From contig JAOTWB010000004.1 in assembly GCA_029863125.1 (NCBI GenBank), positions 48,802-112,801 on the forward strand: 64,000 nucleotides of DNA, in the 5' to 3' direction. This document shows positions 9,100-18,445 of the stretch, in pieces; positions within the stretch are counted from its first letter, which is position 1; each line of letters begins with the position of its first letter. The notes under the pieces are model-generated. The model was not told the origin of the DNA. It worked only from the letters and a program-made list of their open reading frames with translations, and did no database searches. The translations under genes and the position numbers were made by a program. Source of the stretch: Gammaproteobacteria bacterium (GTDB lineage: Bacteria > Pseudomonadota > Gammaproteobacteria > Steroidobacterales > Woeseiaceae).

Positions 9100-9855
9100 C
9101 TAGCCGAGCCACCTTAACGCGGTGCCCGTCGTATTGTCACTGTAAGGAGAGTTGATGCTCAACGCTTTGATGCTCAGGGCCTTGAGGTTTTCAGCCAGCC
9201 TGTTCTTGCCGTTAAGGTCGTCGTTTGCGCCGATTTCCGCCATGTCCTCATCTTTTAGCCCCGACCACAGTCCGTCCGAGCACGCGAGCAGAACATCGCC
9301 CGGTGCGAGCTTGATGCAATTCGTAATGCTCATGTCCGGAACCGGCGAATCGCCACCGAGGCAACACTCGACGAAATTACGCATTGGATGATCTTTGGCC
9401 TCTTCCTCCGTGATGGCGCCCTCCTGGATCAACACTTCGACGTGGCTATGATCACGCGAGCGTTTCAACACGCGTCCGTCCCGCACCTGGTATATGCGGC
9501 TGTCGCCAATGTGTGCCCAGAAAGCGCCGCCTTCCTGCACAAGGCAGATTGCGCAGGTTGCGCGTGGCCGAAAGTCGACGGCGAGGTCCTGTCCAAGACC
9601 CACGACCTCATCGTGTGCCCGCGTCAATGCCATGTACAGGAATCCCTGCGGATCCAGTACGGGCAAATCGGATGCCATGAAAAGATCCTGCACAACCCTG
9701 AGGCCCGTCTCCGCTGCACGGGCCCCATCGGAGTGGCCGCCCATGCCGTCAAAGACAATCATCATTGCGGCCTGGTCCGCAACGACGACGGCCCCCCGAT
9801 CCTGGTTGTCCTTGCGGTCACCGAGCGCGGAGACTTTGGCGTATTCGATTTGCAT
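9100..9855 (-). CDS. PP2C-family serine/threonine protein phosphatase
   Basis: 251-residue cytoplasmic PPM/PP2C phosphatase. Metal-binding and catalytic motifs are in order: [44 protein letters not shown] and a final SDNTT. I chose the ATG at 9855 ([12 protein letters not shown]), which places the first motif at the usual distance from the N-terminus; the longer ORF to 9939 adds unrelated sequence. It is 25 bp upstream of rph on the same strand and divergent from yicC. A partner eukaryote-like Ser/Thr kinase is often encoded nearby in other bacteria, but none lies in this window. Confidence 0.93.
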   Translation of the reverse strand: MQIEYAKVSALGDRKDNQDRGAVVVADQAAMMIVFDGMGGHSDGARAAETGLRVVQDLFMASDLPVLDPQGFLYMALTRAHDEVVGLGQDLAVDFRPRATCAICLVQEGGAFWAHIGDSRIYQVRDGRVLKRSRDHSHVEVLIQEGAITEEEAKDHPMRNFVECCLGGDSPVPDMSITNCIKLAPGDVLLACSDGLWSGLKDEDMAEIGANDDLNGKNRLAENLKALSIKALSINSPYSDNTTGTALRWLG

Positions 9856-9968
9856 GACGTAAAGCGGGCCCTGATTGGCCTTCAACGGTGGCCACAGCTT
9901 AGAATGACGATCCTCGAAAAAACGTGACCCAGGCGGCAAACTGCGTCGCTACCGGGAGAAACAAGCTG

Positions 9969-10835
9969 ATGTTACACAGTATGACAGGGTTCGCGCGAGA
10001 GTCGGTGGAAACCGGCACCGGCACCCTGACGTGGGAAATACGCGCCGTCAATCATCGTTACCTCGACGTGCAGTTCAAGGTGCCCGAAGAACTTCGGCCG
10101 AAGGAACAGCTTTTCCGGCAGCAGGCGAGTGCAGTTCTCGGACGAGGCAAGGTCGAGTGTTCCCTCTATTTCCGCCGGGCGGTCCACCAGGAAAACGAAC
10201 TGCAGGTGGACAAAGGTCTTGTCGAATTGATCGGCCATCGGATTTCGGAGCTCACATCAAAGTTGCCCAATGTCGCCGCGGTCAACCCGATCGAGATTCT
10301 CCGTTGGCCCGGCGTCGTGCTGCAAACCGAGATCGATACCGAGCCGTTGTTCGAACATGCCACGGCATTGCTGCAAAAAACCCTCGACGCCATCGAGACC
10401 ATGCGCGCGAATGAAGGTGATCGCATTGCCGAGATGCTCGAAACTCGCTGCCGTGACATCGAGGCAATCTCTGCGTCCGTCAGGAGCCGTATGCCCGAGG
10501 TTCTTGCCGCAACACGCAGCAAACAAAAGGAGCGAATCGAGAAGCTCGAGGTCGAGGCGGATCCGGCGCGGCTCGAAGTCGAACTGGCGCTGATCGCGCA
10601 GAAGATCGACGTTGACGAAGAGCTTGATCGACTGGATAGCCACCTGGTCGAGATTCGGGACACCCTGAAGGACGATAATCCCGTGGGGCGACGGCTCGAC
10701 TTTCTAATGCAGGAACTCAATCGCGAGGCCAACACGCTCGGCGCGAAGTCCGCCGACGCTGAAACCACCAAAGCGGCCGTTGACCTCAAGGTTCTGATCG
10801 AACAGATGCGCGAACAGATTCAAAACGTCGAGTAG
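9969..10835 (+). CDS. yicC: YicC family endoribonuclease
   Basis: 288 residues, with the YicC N-terminal domain (MLHSMTGFARESVETG) and the DUF1732 C-terminal domain (EELDRLDSHLVEIRDTL, GRRLDFLMQELNREANT). The E. coli protein has endoribonuclease activity and affects sRNA turnover. The ATG at 9969 gives the conserved start, preceded by GGGAGAAA. The gene begins a plus-strand run yicC-gmk-rpoZ-spoT-ridA-recG-ubiA that matches E. coli and Pseudomonas order in part. It is divergent from the PP2C gene across 113 bp. Confidence 0.95.
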   Translation: MLHSMTGFARESVETGTGTLTWEIRAVNHRYLDVQFKVPEELRPKEQLFRQQASAVLGRGKVECSLYFRRAVHQENELQVDKGLVELIGHRISELTSKLPNVAAVNPIEILRWPGVVLQTEIDTEPLFEHATALLQKTLDAIETMRANEGDRIAEMLETRCRDIEAISASVRSRMPEVLAATRSKQKERIEKLEVEADPARLEVELALIAQKIDVDEELDRLDSHLVEIRDTLKDDNPVGRRLDFLMQELNREANTLGAKSADAETTKAAVDLKVLIEQMREQIQNVE

Positions 10836-10841
10836 CTTTGA

Positions 10842-11462
10842 GTGGCAGGAAACAACGCGAAGCTGTTTGTTATTGCTGCCCCTTCCGGTGCCGGCAAGAC
10901 GACGCTTGTGAAAGCGCTCGTCGCGCGTAACCCCGGTCTGCGCTTTTCCATTTCGTACACGACGCGGCAACAGCGTCGTACGGAAGTCGATGGCGTCGAT
11001 TATTTTTTTGTCGACCTCGATGAATTCGAGCGATTCAAAGCAAAAGGAGAACTGCTCGAGTTCGCGCAGGTATTCGACAACTATTACGCGACGAGTCGCA
11101 GCCAGGTGGAGAAACACCTGAACGAGGGCCGAAACGTCATTCTTGAAATCGACTGGCAGGGCGCCAGGCAGGTTCGTCAGTCCATGCCGGAATGCGTCAC
11201 GATTTTCATATTGCCGCCGTCGCTGGAGGAGCTCGAACGTCGCCTGCGGGACCGCCGTACGGACAGCCCGGCGGTCATCGAGCGTCGGCTGCGCGACGCA
11301 CAGAGCGATATGTCCCACTGGGATGAATTCGACTACATCATCATCAACGATGCGCTGGAGCGGGCCGTCGTTGACCTCGAAAACGTCCTCCATGGCACGG
11401 GTCATTCCTGCGCCCGGTCGAATGTCGCGCTGCGGCGCGTCATTTCGAGGATCATCGGCTGA
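10842..11462 (+). CDS. gmk: Guanylate kinase
   Basis: 206 residues. It phosphorylates GMP to GDP with ATP in the cytoplasm. The P-loop is APSGAGKTTL near residues 13-22, followed by the GMP-binding block SISYTTRQQRRTEVDGVDYFF and the family segment ILEIDWQGARQVR. The start is GTG at 10842, six bases after the yicC stop. Its product feeds the GTP pool used by SpoT encoded two genes downstream. Confidence 0.97.
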   Translation: MAGNNAKLFVIAAPSGAGKTTLVKALVARNPGLRFSISYTTRQQRRTEVDGVDYFFVDLDEFERFKAKGELLEFAQVFDNYYATSRSQVEKHLNEGRNVILEIDWQGARQVRQSMPECVTIFILPPSLEELERRLRDRRTDSPAVIERRLRDAQSDMSHWDEFDYIIINDALERAVVDLENVLHGTGHSCARSNVALRRVISRIIG

Positions 11463-11585
11463 GAACCGCGCCAGCCCCTTAATAACGTTTGGTTATATGG
11501 CTTGGCTTCTTCGGGCCAGAGTGGACTAGACTCCCAGGCTTCGTTTACGGGCTTTGCCAACGCCCCCGCGCACAGGAACCGAAAC

Positions 11586-11867
11586 ATGGCCAGAATTACG
11601 GTCGAAGACTGCCTGGAAAACATCGACAACATTTTCGAAATGGTACTCGTTGCCGCCAAGCGCGCACGGCGCATAGCACATGGCGCTGATCCGATGGTCG
11701 AGCTCGAGAACGACAAGCCAACCGTCCTCGCTTTGCGCGAGATTGCTGAAGGTCACATCACGCCCGCGATTCTCGAAGAGATCGATCAGCCGGCTGCAGA
11801 GGAACTGCTGCATTCCGAACCGCCCGAGGACATCCTGCCGGTCCGCGGCATCTCGATCGGCGACTAG
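11586..11867 (+). CDS. rpoZ: DNA-directed RNA polymerase omega subunit
   Basis: 93-residue chaperone-like subunit that wraps the beta' C-terminus of RNA polymerase and takes part in the ppGpp site 1 response. It begins [13 protein letters not shown] and has the conserved [10 protein letters not shown] and [13 protein letters not shown]. The start is ATG at 11586. The 123-bp gap after gmk may hold its own promoter. The gene sits directly upstream of spoT, as in E. coli. Confidence 0.96.
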   Translation: MARITVEDCLENIDNIFEMVLVAAKRARRIAHGADPMVELENDKPTVLALREIAEGHITPAILEEIDQPAAEELLHSEPPEDILPVRGISIGD

Positions 11868-11941
11868 AATCCTCCCGAAAAGCGGCCTCACCGGCCGCGG
11901 CAGGTTGCCCGTTTCGCGGCTATTACCGCTATTATCGGGGC

Positions 11942-14095
11942 ATGGATTACGCGGCGACAATTCTGTCCAGGTTCCCCGGCGCGTCGCGTCGGGACCACGG
12001 TATGCGGCGGCTCGTCGAGACGCTCAAATCCTACCTGCCCGACGACCAGGTCGACCAGATCCTGCGCGCCTATCATTTCGGCGCCAGCGCCCACGAGGGA
12101 CAGACGCGCAAGTCCGGCGAACCCTATATCACGCATCCTGTTGCCGTGGCCCAGGAACTCGCCGATATGCATCTCGACGCCCAGGCCATCACGGCGGCAA
12201 TACTGCACGATGTCGTAGAGGATACCTCCGCCTCACTGGATGACATCGAGGAAAACTTCGGCCACGAGGTTGCGCAGCTCGTGGATGCCGTCAGCAAGCT
12301 CGACCAGATTCAGTTTCGCAGCCGTGCTGAAGCCCAGGCGGAAAGCTTTCGTAAAATGATGCTGGCAATGATCGAGGATATTCGCGTTATCCTCGTCAAG
12401 CTCTCCGATCGACTCCACAACATGCAGACGCTCGGCGCAATGCCAACCGCCAAGAAAAAGCGCATTGCCCGTGAGACGCTGGACATCTATGCGCCGATCG
12501 CCAACCGACTCGGTATCAACAGCCTGAAAATCAGGCTCGAAGACCTGGGCTTCAGGCACCTGTATCCGCTGCGCTATCGCGTGCTGGAAAAAACGCTAAA
12601 GAAAAGCAAGGGGTCCCAGCGACAGATCGTCAAACGCATCTCCGAAGAATTCAGCAGGGCGATGAAAGAGGAGGGTATCGCCGGTGAAGTCACCGGACGC
12701 GAAAAGCATCTGTACAGCATTTACCGAAAGATGGCCGAAAAAAGGCGACCGCTCTCGGATATCGTTGACGTTTACGGCTTTCGTATCATCGTTGACGACG
12801 TAAATACCTGCTACCAGACGCTCGGCCTGATACACGGACTGTATAAACCGATGCCGGGTCGATTCAAGGATTACATTGCCATACCACGCATCAATGGCTA
12901 CCAGTCCCTGCACACAACCCTGTTCGGTCCGAAAGGGCTGCCCCTCGAAGTTCAGATTCGCACCCGCCAGATGGATCGGGTTGCAGAAGCCGGCGTCGCC
13001 TCTCACTGGATTTACAAGGCCGACGAAAAGACTGATGCCACGCCGCAAAGACGTGCCCGGGAGTGGCTGTCGAACCTCGCCGAAATTCAGCGGTCCGGCA
13101 CGTCGGAAGAATTTCTCGAAAGCGTCAAGGTAGACCTTTTTCCCGACAAGATTTATGTATTTACGCCGAAGGGCGACATCATGCCGCTGCCCAAAGGCGC
13201 GACGACCGTCGATTTCGCTTACGCCGTTCATACCGACATCGGCGATCGCTGTGTCGCGGCAAAAATTGATCGCGTGCTGGTGCCGCTCAGGACGCCGCTG
13301 CAAAACGGTCAGACTGTCGAAATAGTCACGGCGCGTGGTGCCAAACCAAACCCGAACTGGCTGACCTTCGTTCGCTCGGCCAAAGCGCGGACCGCAATAC
13401 GCAATCACATGAAGAACCTGCGGTCGACGGAATCGATTGACATCGGCAAGCGGCTGCTCGACAAGTCTTTGAAGGACGAGGGATCGTCGCTGCGCAAGAT
13501 TGGCAAGGTCCGCATGGCCAGCGCACTCGAAGAGCTGGGCCTGAACGATGCCGACGAATTATATGAGCAGCTCGGGCTGGGCAAGCGGCTGGCGCCATTG
13601 ACGGCTCGAGTCCTTGTCGGCGCGGGAGCGGACGACGCCGATGACAACGTCGCCGGCCTCGTTATATCGGGCACCGAAGGTATGGTGATCAGCTACGCAA
13701 AGTGCTGCCACCCGATTCCCGGCGACGTCGTGATGGGCTACCTCACGGCTGGTCGCGGCATCGTTATACACAGGAACACCTGCGGCAACCTGAGGAACTT
13801 CCGCAAACAGCCGGAGAAGTGGATCGCGGTTACGTGGGAGAAAGACATCGAGCGGGAATTCACGTCCCAGATTCAAATCGAAACACGAAATCGTACCGGG
13901 GTGCTGGCGGAAGTTGCCGCTACGATTGCGGACTGCGGCTCAAACATCGAACAGGTTGCAGTTCTCGGACGGCATGACGACTGCTCCGTTCTCACGTTCC
14001 TGCTGAGCGTCAAGGACCGCAGCCATCTCGCACAAATCATGCGCAACGTGCGCAAAATGCCCAACGTGCTGCGCGTGTCACGCGACTGCGCGTAG
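11942..14095 (+). CDS. spoT: Bifunctional (p)ppGpp synthetase/hydrolase SpoT
   Basis: 717 residues. Order of domains: HD hydrolase with HDVVEDT and SDRLHNMQTL, synthetase with YGFRIIVDD and RFKDYIAIPRINGYQSLHTT, TGS, a zinc-finger/helical region, and a C-terminal ACT domain (ETRNRTGVLAEVAATIADCG). The RFKD motif is the RxKD form of bifunctional enzymes, not the RelA acidic form. The HD residues are intact, so both activities are expected. The ATG at 11942 is preceded by GGGG; an internal ATG at 12002 is possible. rpoZ lies just upstream. Confidence 0.96.
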   Translation: MDYAATILSRFPGASRRDHGMRRLVETLKSYLPDDQVDQILRAYHFGASAHEGQTRKSGEPYITHPVAVAQELADMHLDAQAITAAILHDVVEDTSASLDDIEENFGHEVAQLVDAVSKLDQIQFRSRAEAQAESFRKMMLAMIEDIRVILVKLSDRLHNMQTLGAMPTAKKKRIARETLDIYAPIANRLGINSLKIRLEDLGFRHLYPLRYRVLEKTLKKSKGSQRQIVKRISEEFSRAMKEEGIAGEVTGREKHLYSIYRKMAEKRRPLSDIVDVYGFRIIVDDVNTCYQTLGLIHGLYKPMPGRFKDYIAIPRINGYQSLHTTLFGPKGLPLEVQIRTRQMDRVAEAGVASHWIYKADEKTDATPQRRAREWLSNLAEIQRSGTSEEFLESVKVDLFPDKIYVFTPKGDIMPLPKGATTVDFAYAVHTDIGDRCVAAKIDRVLVPLRTPLQNGQTVEIVTARGAKPNPNWLTFVRSAKARTAIRNHMKNLRSTESIDIGKRLLDKSLKDEGSSLRKIGKVRMASALEELGLNDADELYEQLGLGKRLAPLTARVLVGAGADDADDNVAGLVISGTEGMVISYAKCCHPIPGDVVMGYLTAGRGIVIHRNTCGNLRNFRKQPEKWIAVTWEKDIEREFTSQIQIETRNRTGVLAEVAATIADCGSNIEQVAVLGRHDDCSVLTFLLSVKDRSHLAQIMRNVRKMPNVLRVSRDCA

Positions 14096-14125
14096 TCCAC
14101 TGTTTTTCGATACCAGGAATCACCC

Positions 14126-14509
14126 ATGAGTAAAGAGGCCATTCAAACCGACAGGGCGCCCGCAGCGATCGGTACTTATTCGCAGGCGATACGTGCGGGT
14201 AGTCTCGTTTTTCTCTCGGGGCAAATCCCACTTGACCCCACGACCATGGAGATCGTTGACGGCGATTTCGAGACACATGCGCGGCAGGTATTTTCAAACC
14301 TGGAGGCCGTCGCCATCGCTGCGGGCGCCAGCCTGAATGATGCGGTCAAGATTACGGTCTTTCTCACCAACCTCGACAATTTCGCCACCGTCAATGCTGT
14401 TATGGAAGACTTTTTCGAAACACCATTTCCAGCGCGCGCTGCGGTTGGCGTTGCTTCGTTGCCGAAGGGCGTCGACATCGAGGCTGACGCGATAATTTCG
14501 CTCCCGTAG
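14126..14509 (+). CDS. ridA: RidA family 2-iminobutanoate/2-iminopropanoate deaminase
   Basis: 127-residue trimeric enzyme that hydrolyses reactive enamine/imine intermediates made by PLP enzymes such as threonine dehydratase. It has [15 protein letters not shown] at the N-terminus, [11 protein letters not shown] and the block [14 protein letters not shown] with the substrate-binding Arg. The position after spoT is conserved in gammaproteobacteria. The stop codon lies inside the first base block of a REP-like element. Confidence 0.95.
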   Translation: MSKEAIQTDRAPAAIGTYSQAIRAGSLVFLSGQIPLDPTTMEIVDGDFETHARQVFSNLEAVAIAAGASLNDAVKITVFLTNLDNFATVNAVMEDFFETPFPARAAVGVASLPKGVDIEADAIISLP

Positions 14510-14586
14510 GAGCGGCCCCCGGCCGCGAACCATCGGGGCGGCCGTCAGGCCGCTTTGCAGAGTCGCGGCCCGGAGCCGCTCCTACA
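14506..14586. repeat. REP/BIME-like palindromic pair
   Basis: Two inverted copies of a GTAGGAGCGGC-type REP unit. The left copy is GTAGGAGCGGCC...GGCCGCGA (14506-14528). The right copy reads TCGCGGCCCGGAGCCGCTCC followed by TACA (ending 14586). Between them is a perfect small hairpin GCGGCC-gtca-GGCCGC (14538-14553). This consensus is the widespread REP family of Pseudomonas and Xanthomonas relatives that is mobilised by RAYT transposases. The left copy overlaps the ridA stop codon. It may also stabilise or attenuate the mRNA between ridA and recG. I found no second copy in this window. Confidence 0.8.
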
Positions 14587-14609
14587 CAAGAAGAACACGA
14601 ATACTGGAT

Positions 14610-16676
14610 ATGGAATCGCCTTTAACATGCCTGCAGGGCGTCGGACCGGCGCTTGCTAAAAAGCTCGAGAAGCTCGGGCTTTTTTGTGTCGAGGATCTCT
14701 TGTTCCTGCTGCCCTTGCGCTACGAGGACCGGACCCAGCTTGTAAAGATCGGTGCGCTGGTCGCGGGCAGCCGCTGTCTGGTAACGGGGGAGGTGTTGCT
14801 TGCGGAGACCGTCTATCGCGGACGACGCAATCTGCTCGTCCGGATCGGCGACGGCAGCGGCCAGCTCACGCTGCGCTTTTTTTATTTTTCGCGGCAGCAG
14901 CAGGCACAGTTTCAGGCAGGGTCCTCCGTTACCTGCTTCGGTGAGGTTCGGCGCGGCCAGGCCGGCTTCGAGATGATTCATCCGGAATACCGCGTTTTGC
15001 GCGAGAACCAGGATGCGGCAACCAATGATTCGCTGACGCCCATTTACCCTGCGACCGAGGGCGTACAACAAGGGCGCTTGCGCAATCTCACCGACCAGGC
15101 TCTGCGCCTCATGCAGAAGACTCCTCCCGCCGAACTGCTGCCCGCAAACGTTACGGACAGGCTCGGCATGCCCTCGCTGGCCGAAGCCATCCGATATCTG
15201 CACCGGCCACCGCCCGATGCAGACGTGCAGCTGCTGCTGCAGGGCAGGCACCCTTGCCAGCAGCGGCTCGCTTTCGAAGAGCTGCTCGCGCATTACCTCA
15301 GCCTGCGGCAACTGCGGGCGCTCGCCGAAACGGAAGATGCGCCCGCGTTGACCGGCGGGGAAACGGAGGTCGCCCGTTTTATTGGCGATCTGCCGTTCGA
15401 ACTGACCGGCGCACAGAAACGCGTGATCGATGAGATCGTTGCCGATCTTTCAGAACCACATCCGATGATGCGCCTGATACAGGGCGACGTCGGTTCGGGC
15501 AAGACCGTGGTTGCCGCCATCGCCTGCCTGAAAGCGATTGCCTGCGGAGTGCAGGCTGCAATCATGGCGCCTACCGAAATCCTGGCCGAGCAACATTGGC
15601 GCCACTTCGCCGACTGGTTTCGCCCGCTGGGCATCGAGCCCGCCTGGTTAAGCGGCAGCCAGCGTGCCGCCGCGCGCCGCGAATCGCTGCGGTCGATCAC
15701 CGACGGTCAGGCCAAACTCGTGGTGGGCACGCATGCGTTGTTCCAGGAGGGCGTGGAATTCGATCGGCTTGGGCTCGTCATTATCGACGAGCAGCACCGC
15801 TTTGGCGTCCATCAGCGCATGGCGTTGCGCGACAAGGGTGTATCGGCGGAGGGCCATCCACATCAGCTCGTCATGACGGCAACGCCGATACCGCGAACGC
15901 TGGCGATGGCCGCCTACGCAGATCTCGACACCTCCGTTATCGATGAATTGCCGCCGGGCCGCCAGCCCGTCTCAACGATTGCCGTGCCCGACACACGTCG
16001 CAGCGAGATTATCGAACGTGTGCGCTCCGCCTGTGCGTCGGGGCAGCAGGCGTATTGGGTATGCCCGCTGATCGAGGAATCCGAAGTACTTGACTACCAG
16101 GCAGCCGAGGCCAGCTACCAGATGCTGACCAATGCTCTTCCAGACCTGCGCGTGGGGCTTGTGCACGGGCGCATGCGGCCGGCCGAAAAGGAGCGCGGCA
16201 TGCAGGCCTTCAAGGAAGGCCTGATCCAGCTGCTCGTTGCAACTACCGTAATCGAAGTCGGTGTCGATGTGCCGAACGCGAGCCTTATGATCATTGAAAA
16301 TGCGGAGCGCATGGGGCTGTCCCAACTGCATCAGCTGCGTGGCCGCGTAGGGCGGGGCGCATTGCAGAGTCACTGCGTGCTCTTGTACAAGCCGCCGCTG
16401 GGCCGTATTGCCAAGGAACGTCTTGCCGTATTGCGCGACACCAACGATGGATTTATCGTCGCACAGCGAGACCTGGAGCTGCGCGGCCCCGGTGAACTGC
16501 TCGGTACCCGCCAGACCGGTTTGCCGGATTACCGCATCGCCAACCTGGTTCGCGACGCCGAGCTCATGCCGCGAGTACAAATGACGGCGGAGGCAATGCG
16601 CACTGCTTCGGAAAAAAACGCTGCGGCAATCGTGCGTCGGTGGCTCGGCGACACCCGACCGTACGGCAAGGTGTAG
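14610..16676 (+). CDS. recG: ATP-dependent DNA helicase RecG
   Basis: 688-residue superfamily 2 helicase that remodels stalled forks and Holliday junctions. The N-terminal wedge/OB domain begins with a helix-hairpin-helix-like LTCLQGVGPALAKKLEKLG. Helicase motifs follow: GDVGSGKT (Walker A), MAPTEILAEQH, DEQHRFG (DExH), MTATPIPRTLA, and in the second RecA fold VHGRMRPAEKE, TTVIEVGVDVPNA, QLHQLRGRVGRG. The C-terminal TRG helical-hairpin region is intact. It follows the REP pair downstream of ridA and is 10 bp from ubiA. Confidence 0.97.
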   Translation: MESPLTCLQGVGPALAKKLEKLGLFCVEDLLFLLPLRYEDRTQLVKIGALVAGSRCLVTGEVLLAETVYRGRRNLLVRIGDGSGQLTLRFFYFSRQQQAQFQAGSSVTCFGEVRRGQAGFEMIHPEYRVLRENQDAATNDSLTPIYPATEGVQQGRLRNLTDQALRLMQKTPPAELLPANVTDRLGMPSLAEAIRYLHRPPPDADVQLLLQGRHPCQQRLAFEELLAHYLSLRQLRALAETEDAPALTGGETEVARFIGDLPFELTGAQKRVIDEIVADLSEPHPMMRLIQGDVGSGKTVVAAIACLKAIACGVQAAIMAPTEILAEQHWRHFADWFRPLGIEPAWLSGSQRAAARRESLRSITDGQAKLVVGTHALFQEGVEFDRLGLVIIDEQHRFGVHQRMALRDKGVSAEGHPHQLVMTATPIPRTLAMAAYADLDTSVIDELPPGRQPVSTIAVPDTRRSEIIERVRSACASGQQAYWVCPLIEESEVLDYQAAEASYQMLTNALPDLRVGLVHGRMRPAEKERGMQAFKEGLIQLLVATTVIEVGVDVPNASLMIIENAERMGLSQLHQLRGRVGRGALQSHCVLLYKPPLGRIAKERLAVLRDTNDGFIVAQRDLELRGPGELLGTRQTGLPDYRIANLVRDAELMPRVQMTAEAMRTASEKNAAAIVRRWLGDTRPYGKV

Positions 16677-16686
16677 ACTTGCATTT

Positions 16687-17595
16687 ATGAAACCCGTGCA
16701 CGCCAATACGTTTGCGCCGCAGCTCGTCAGCCAGTTGCGCAACTACGGCAGGCTGATGCGCCTCGACAAACCGGTCGGTATCTGGCTGCTGCTCTGGCCA
16801 ACGCTCTGGGCACTCTGGCTCGCCGGTAAAGGTATTCCCGATCAGGGCCTGTTTGTCATTTTTGTTCTCGGCGTGGTCGTCATGCGTTCCGCCGGCTGTG
16901 TTTTGAACGATTTCGCCGATCGCAAAATCGACCCTTACGTCGAACGCACACGAACGCGCCCGATTGCCTCAGGTGCCGTCGCGCCGATGGAGGCGCTGAC
17001 CTTGTTTGCGGCGCTCGGACTTATCGCGATCGGACTTGCAACCATGCTCAATACGCCGGCGCGACTGCTCGCTATCGTCGGTGCCGGACTGACGGTTGCG
17101 TATCCGTTCGTCAAGCGCTATCTCTCGATCCCGCAGTTCGTGCTCGGTGCGGCGTTCGGTTGGGGCGTGCCGATGGCATTCGCCGCGCAGACGGGCACGA
17201 TCCCCGAACTCGCCTGGCTCGTTTTCGGCACAGCCATGATCTGGGCCGTTATTTACGACACGTTTTACGCGATGGTCGATCGCGAGGATGACAAGAAGAT
17301 CGGCGTCAAGTCGACGGCCATCCTGTTCGGCGAAGTCGACCTGTTCGTTATCGGCGGCCTGCAGGTATTGATGCTCTTCGCGCTCCTGTTAACCGGCTAT
17401 CGCGGGGGGCTAGGCTTCTGGTACTACCTGTCCGTCGCGTTCGCAGCGCTCCTCATGGGCTGGCACCAGTGGCTTGCACGTGACCGGCAGCCGGACGGTT
17501 GTTTTGCGGCGTTTTTGCACAATCACCTCATCGGCATGGTCGTGTTCATCGGGATCGTGCTGCACTACACCTTCAACCCTTCGGGCGCCGTCTGA
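16687..17595 (+). CDS. ubiA: 4-hydroxybenzoate polyprenyltransferase
   Basis: 302-residue integral membrane prenyltransferase with about 8-9 membrane helices. It joins 4-hydroxybenzoate to an octaprenyl-type chain in ubiquinone synthesis. Both Asp-rich motifs are present: NDFADRKIDPYVERTRTRP and YDTFYAMVDREDD. The start ATG at 16687 follows the recG stop by 10 bp, so it is likely co-transcribed with it. The gene ends one base before the convergent comF stop. ubiC is not adjacent. Confidence 0.95.
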   Translation: MKPVHANTFAPQLVSQLRNYGRLMRLDKPVGIWLLLWPTLWALWLAGKGIPDQGLFVIFVLGVVVMRSAGCVLNDFADRKIDPYVERTRTRPIASGAVAPMEALTLFAALGLIAIGLATMLNTPARLLAIVGAGLTVAYPFVKRYLSIPQFVLGAAFGWGVPMAFAAQTGTIPELAWLVFGTAMIWAVIYDTFYAMVDREDDKKIGVKSTAILFGEVDLFVIGGLQVLMLFALLLTGYRGGLGFWYYLSVAFAALLMGWHQWLARDRQPDGCFAAFLHNHLIGMVVFIGIVLHYTFNPSGAV

Positions 17596-17596
17596 C

Positions 17597-18349
17597 TCAC
17601 ACGGCCCTGGCCACAGCGAGTACGCTGACCTTCTTGACCCCACCCCGAATAAGCGCCGTCGCGAGCTGGCGCGTCGTTTCTCCCGTTGTGACGACGTCGT
17701 CCACGATCAATACGTGTTGAAACCCGGACGTCTTGCGCACAAGGAATGCGCGCCGCAAATTCTTGCGGCGCTGCGTCGCCGCCAGGCCGGACTGAAACGG
17801 TGTGGGTCGGCGGCGTGAAACGCCTGTCATGATCGGCAGCGCACAGTGCCTGGCGAGCGGCCTGCAAAGCTCACGTGCCTGGTTGAAGCCGCGAAACGCC
17901 TGTCGCCGCCAGTGCAGCGGTACCGGCAGCAGTGCGTCGATGTCGGCGGGCAGTCGCGCCATTTCCGCCAGCAGCAGCTCGCCGAACGCCGGCGCATACT
18001 GCAGCCGGCGGCCGAACTTCAGCGCTTTGAGCCCTGCATCTACGGGGAATTCGTAGCGCAGCGGGACGACCATCGCCAGGACTGGCGGTGGCCGCGCCTG
18101 GCAGGCGGCGCAGTGCACGCCGCGAGGCAGGTCGACGGCAATTGCTGCACCACAGCGCGCGCACGCGTTCTCCATCCAGGGCAGGTCCCCGCGGCAGCCG
18201 CTGCAAATTCGCCGCTCCGGCCCTTCGGTCGCGGTGCCGCAGAAAACGCAGCGCAGCGGCATGATCGAATCGTCCAGTTCACGCAACAGGCCGGCCGTTC
18301 GCGTCCGGCAAGCATGCAGTAGTGCCCGCCATTCCATGAAGGTATTCAT
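17597..18349 (-). CDS. comF: ComF family phosphoribosyltransferase-like protein
   Basis: 250 residues. An N-terminal double zinc-knuckle region (CVFCGT, CSGCRG, CARCGA, CAACQ) is followed by a phosphoribosyltransferase fold ending in VLIVDDVVTTGETTRQLA, the PRPP-binding loop. ComF proteins are needed for uptake of transforming DNA in naturally competent bacteria, with an undefined biochemical step. The gene converges on ubiA and diverges from the bioC-like gene. comF beside biotin genes is a common gammaproteobacterial arrangement. Confidence 0.92.
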   Translation of the reverse strand: MNTFMEWRALLHACRTRTAGLLRELDDSIMPLRCVFCGTATEGPERRICSGCRGDLPWMENACARCGAAIAVDLPRGVHCAACQARPPPVLAMVVPLRYEFPVDAGLKALKFGRRLQYAPAFGELLLAEMARLPADIDALLPVPLHWRRQAFRGFNQARELCRPLARHCALPIMTGVSRRRPTPFQSGLAATQRRKNLRRAFLVRKTSGFQHVLIVDDVVTTGETTRQLATALIRGGVKKVSVLAVARAV

Positions 18350-18445
18350 AGCCCGGCCATCGACTTATCGCCATTCGACAAAATCGGCTTTGATCGCAAA
18401 AAGCATGTTAGTTTGTCGGTCCGTTCTCACCGGCTGCTGCGACAA

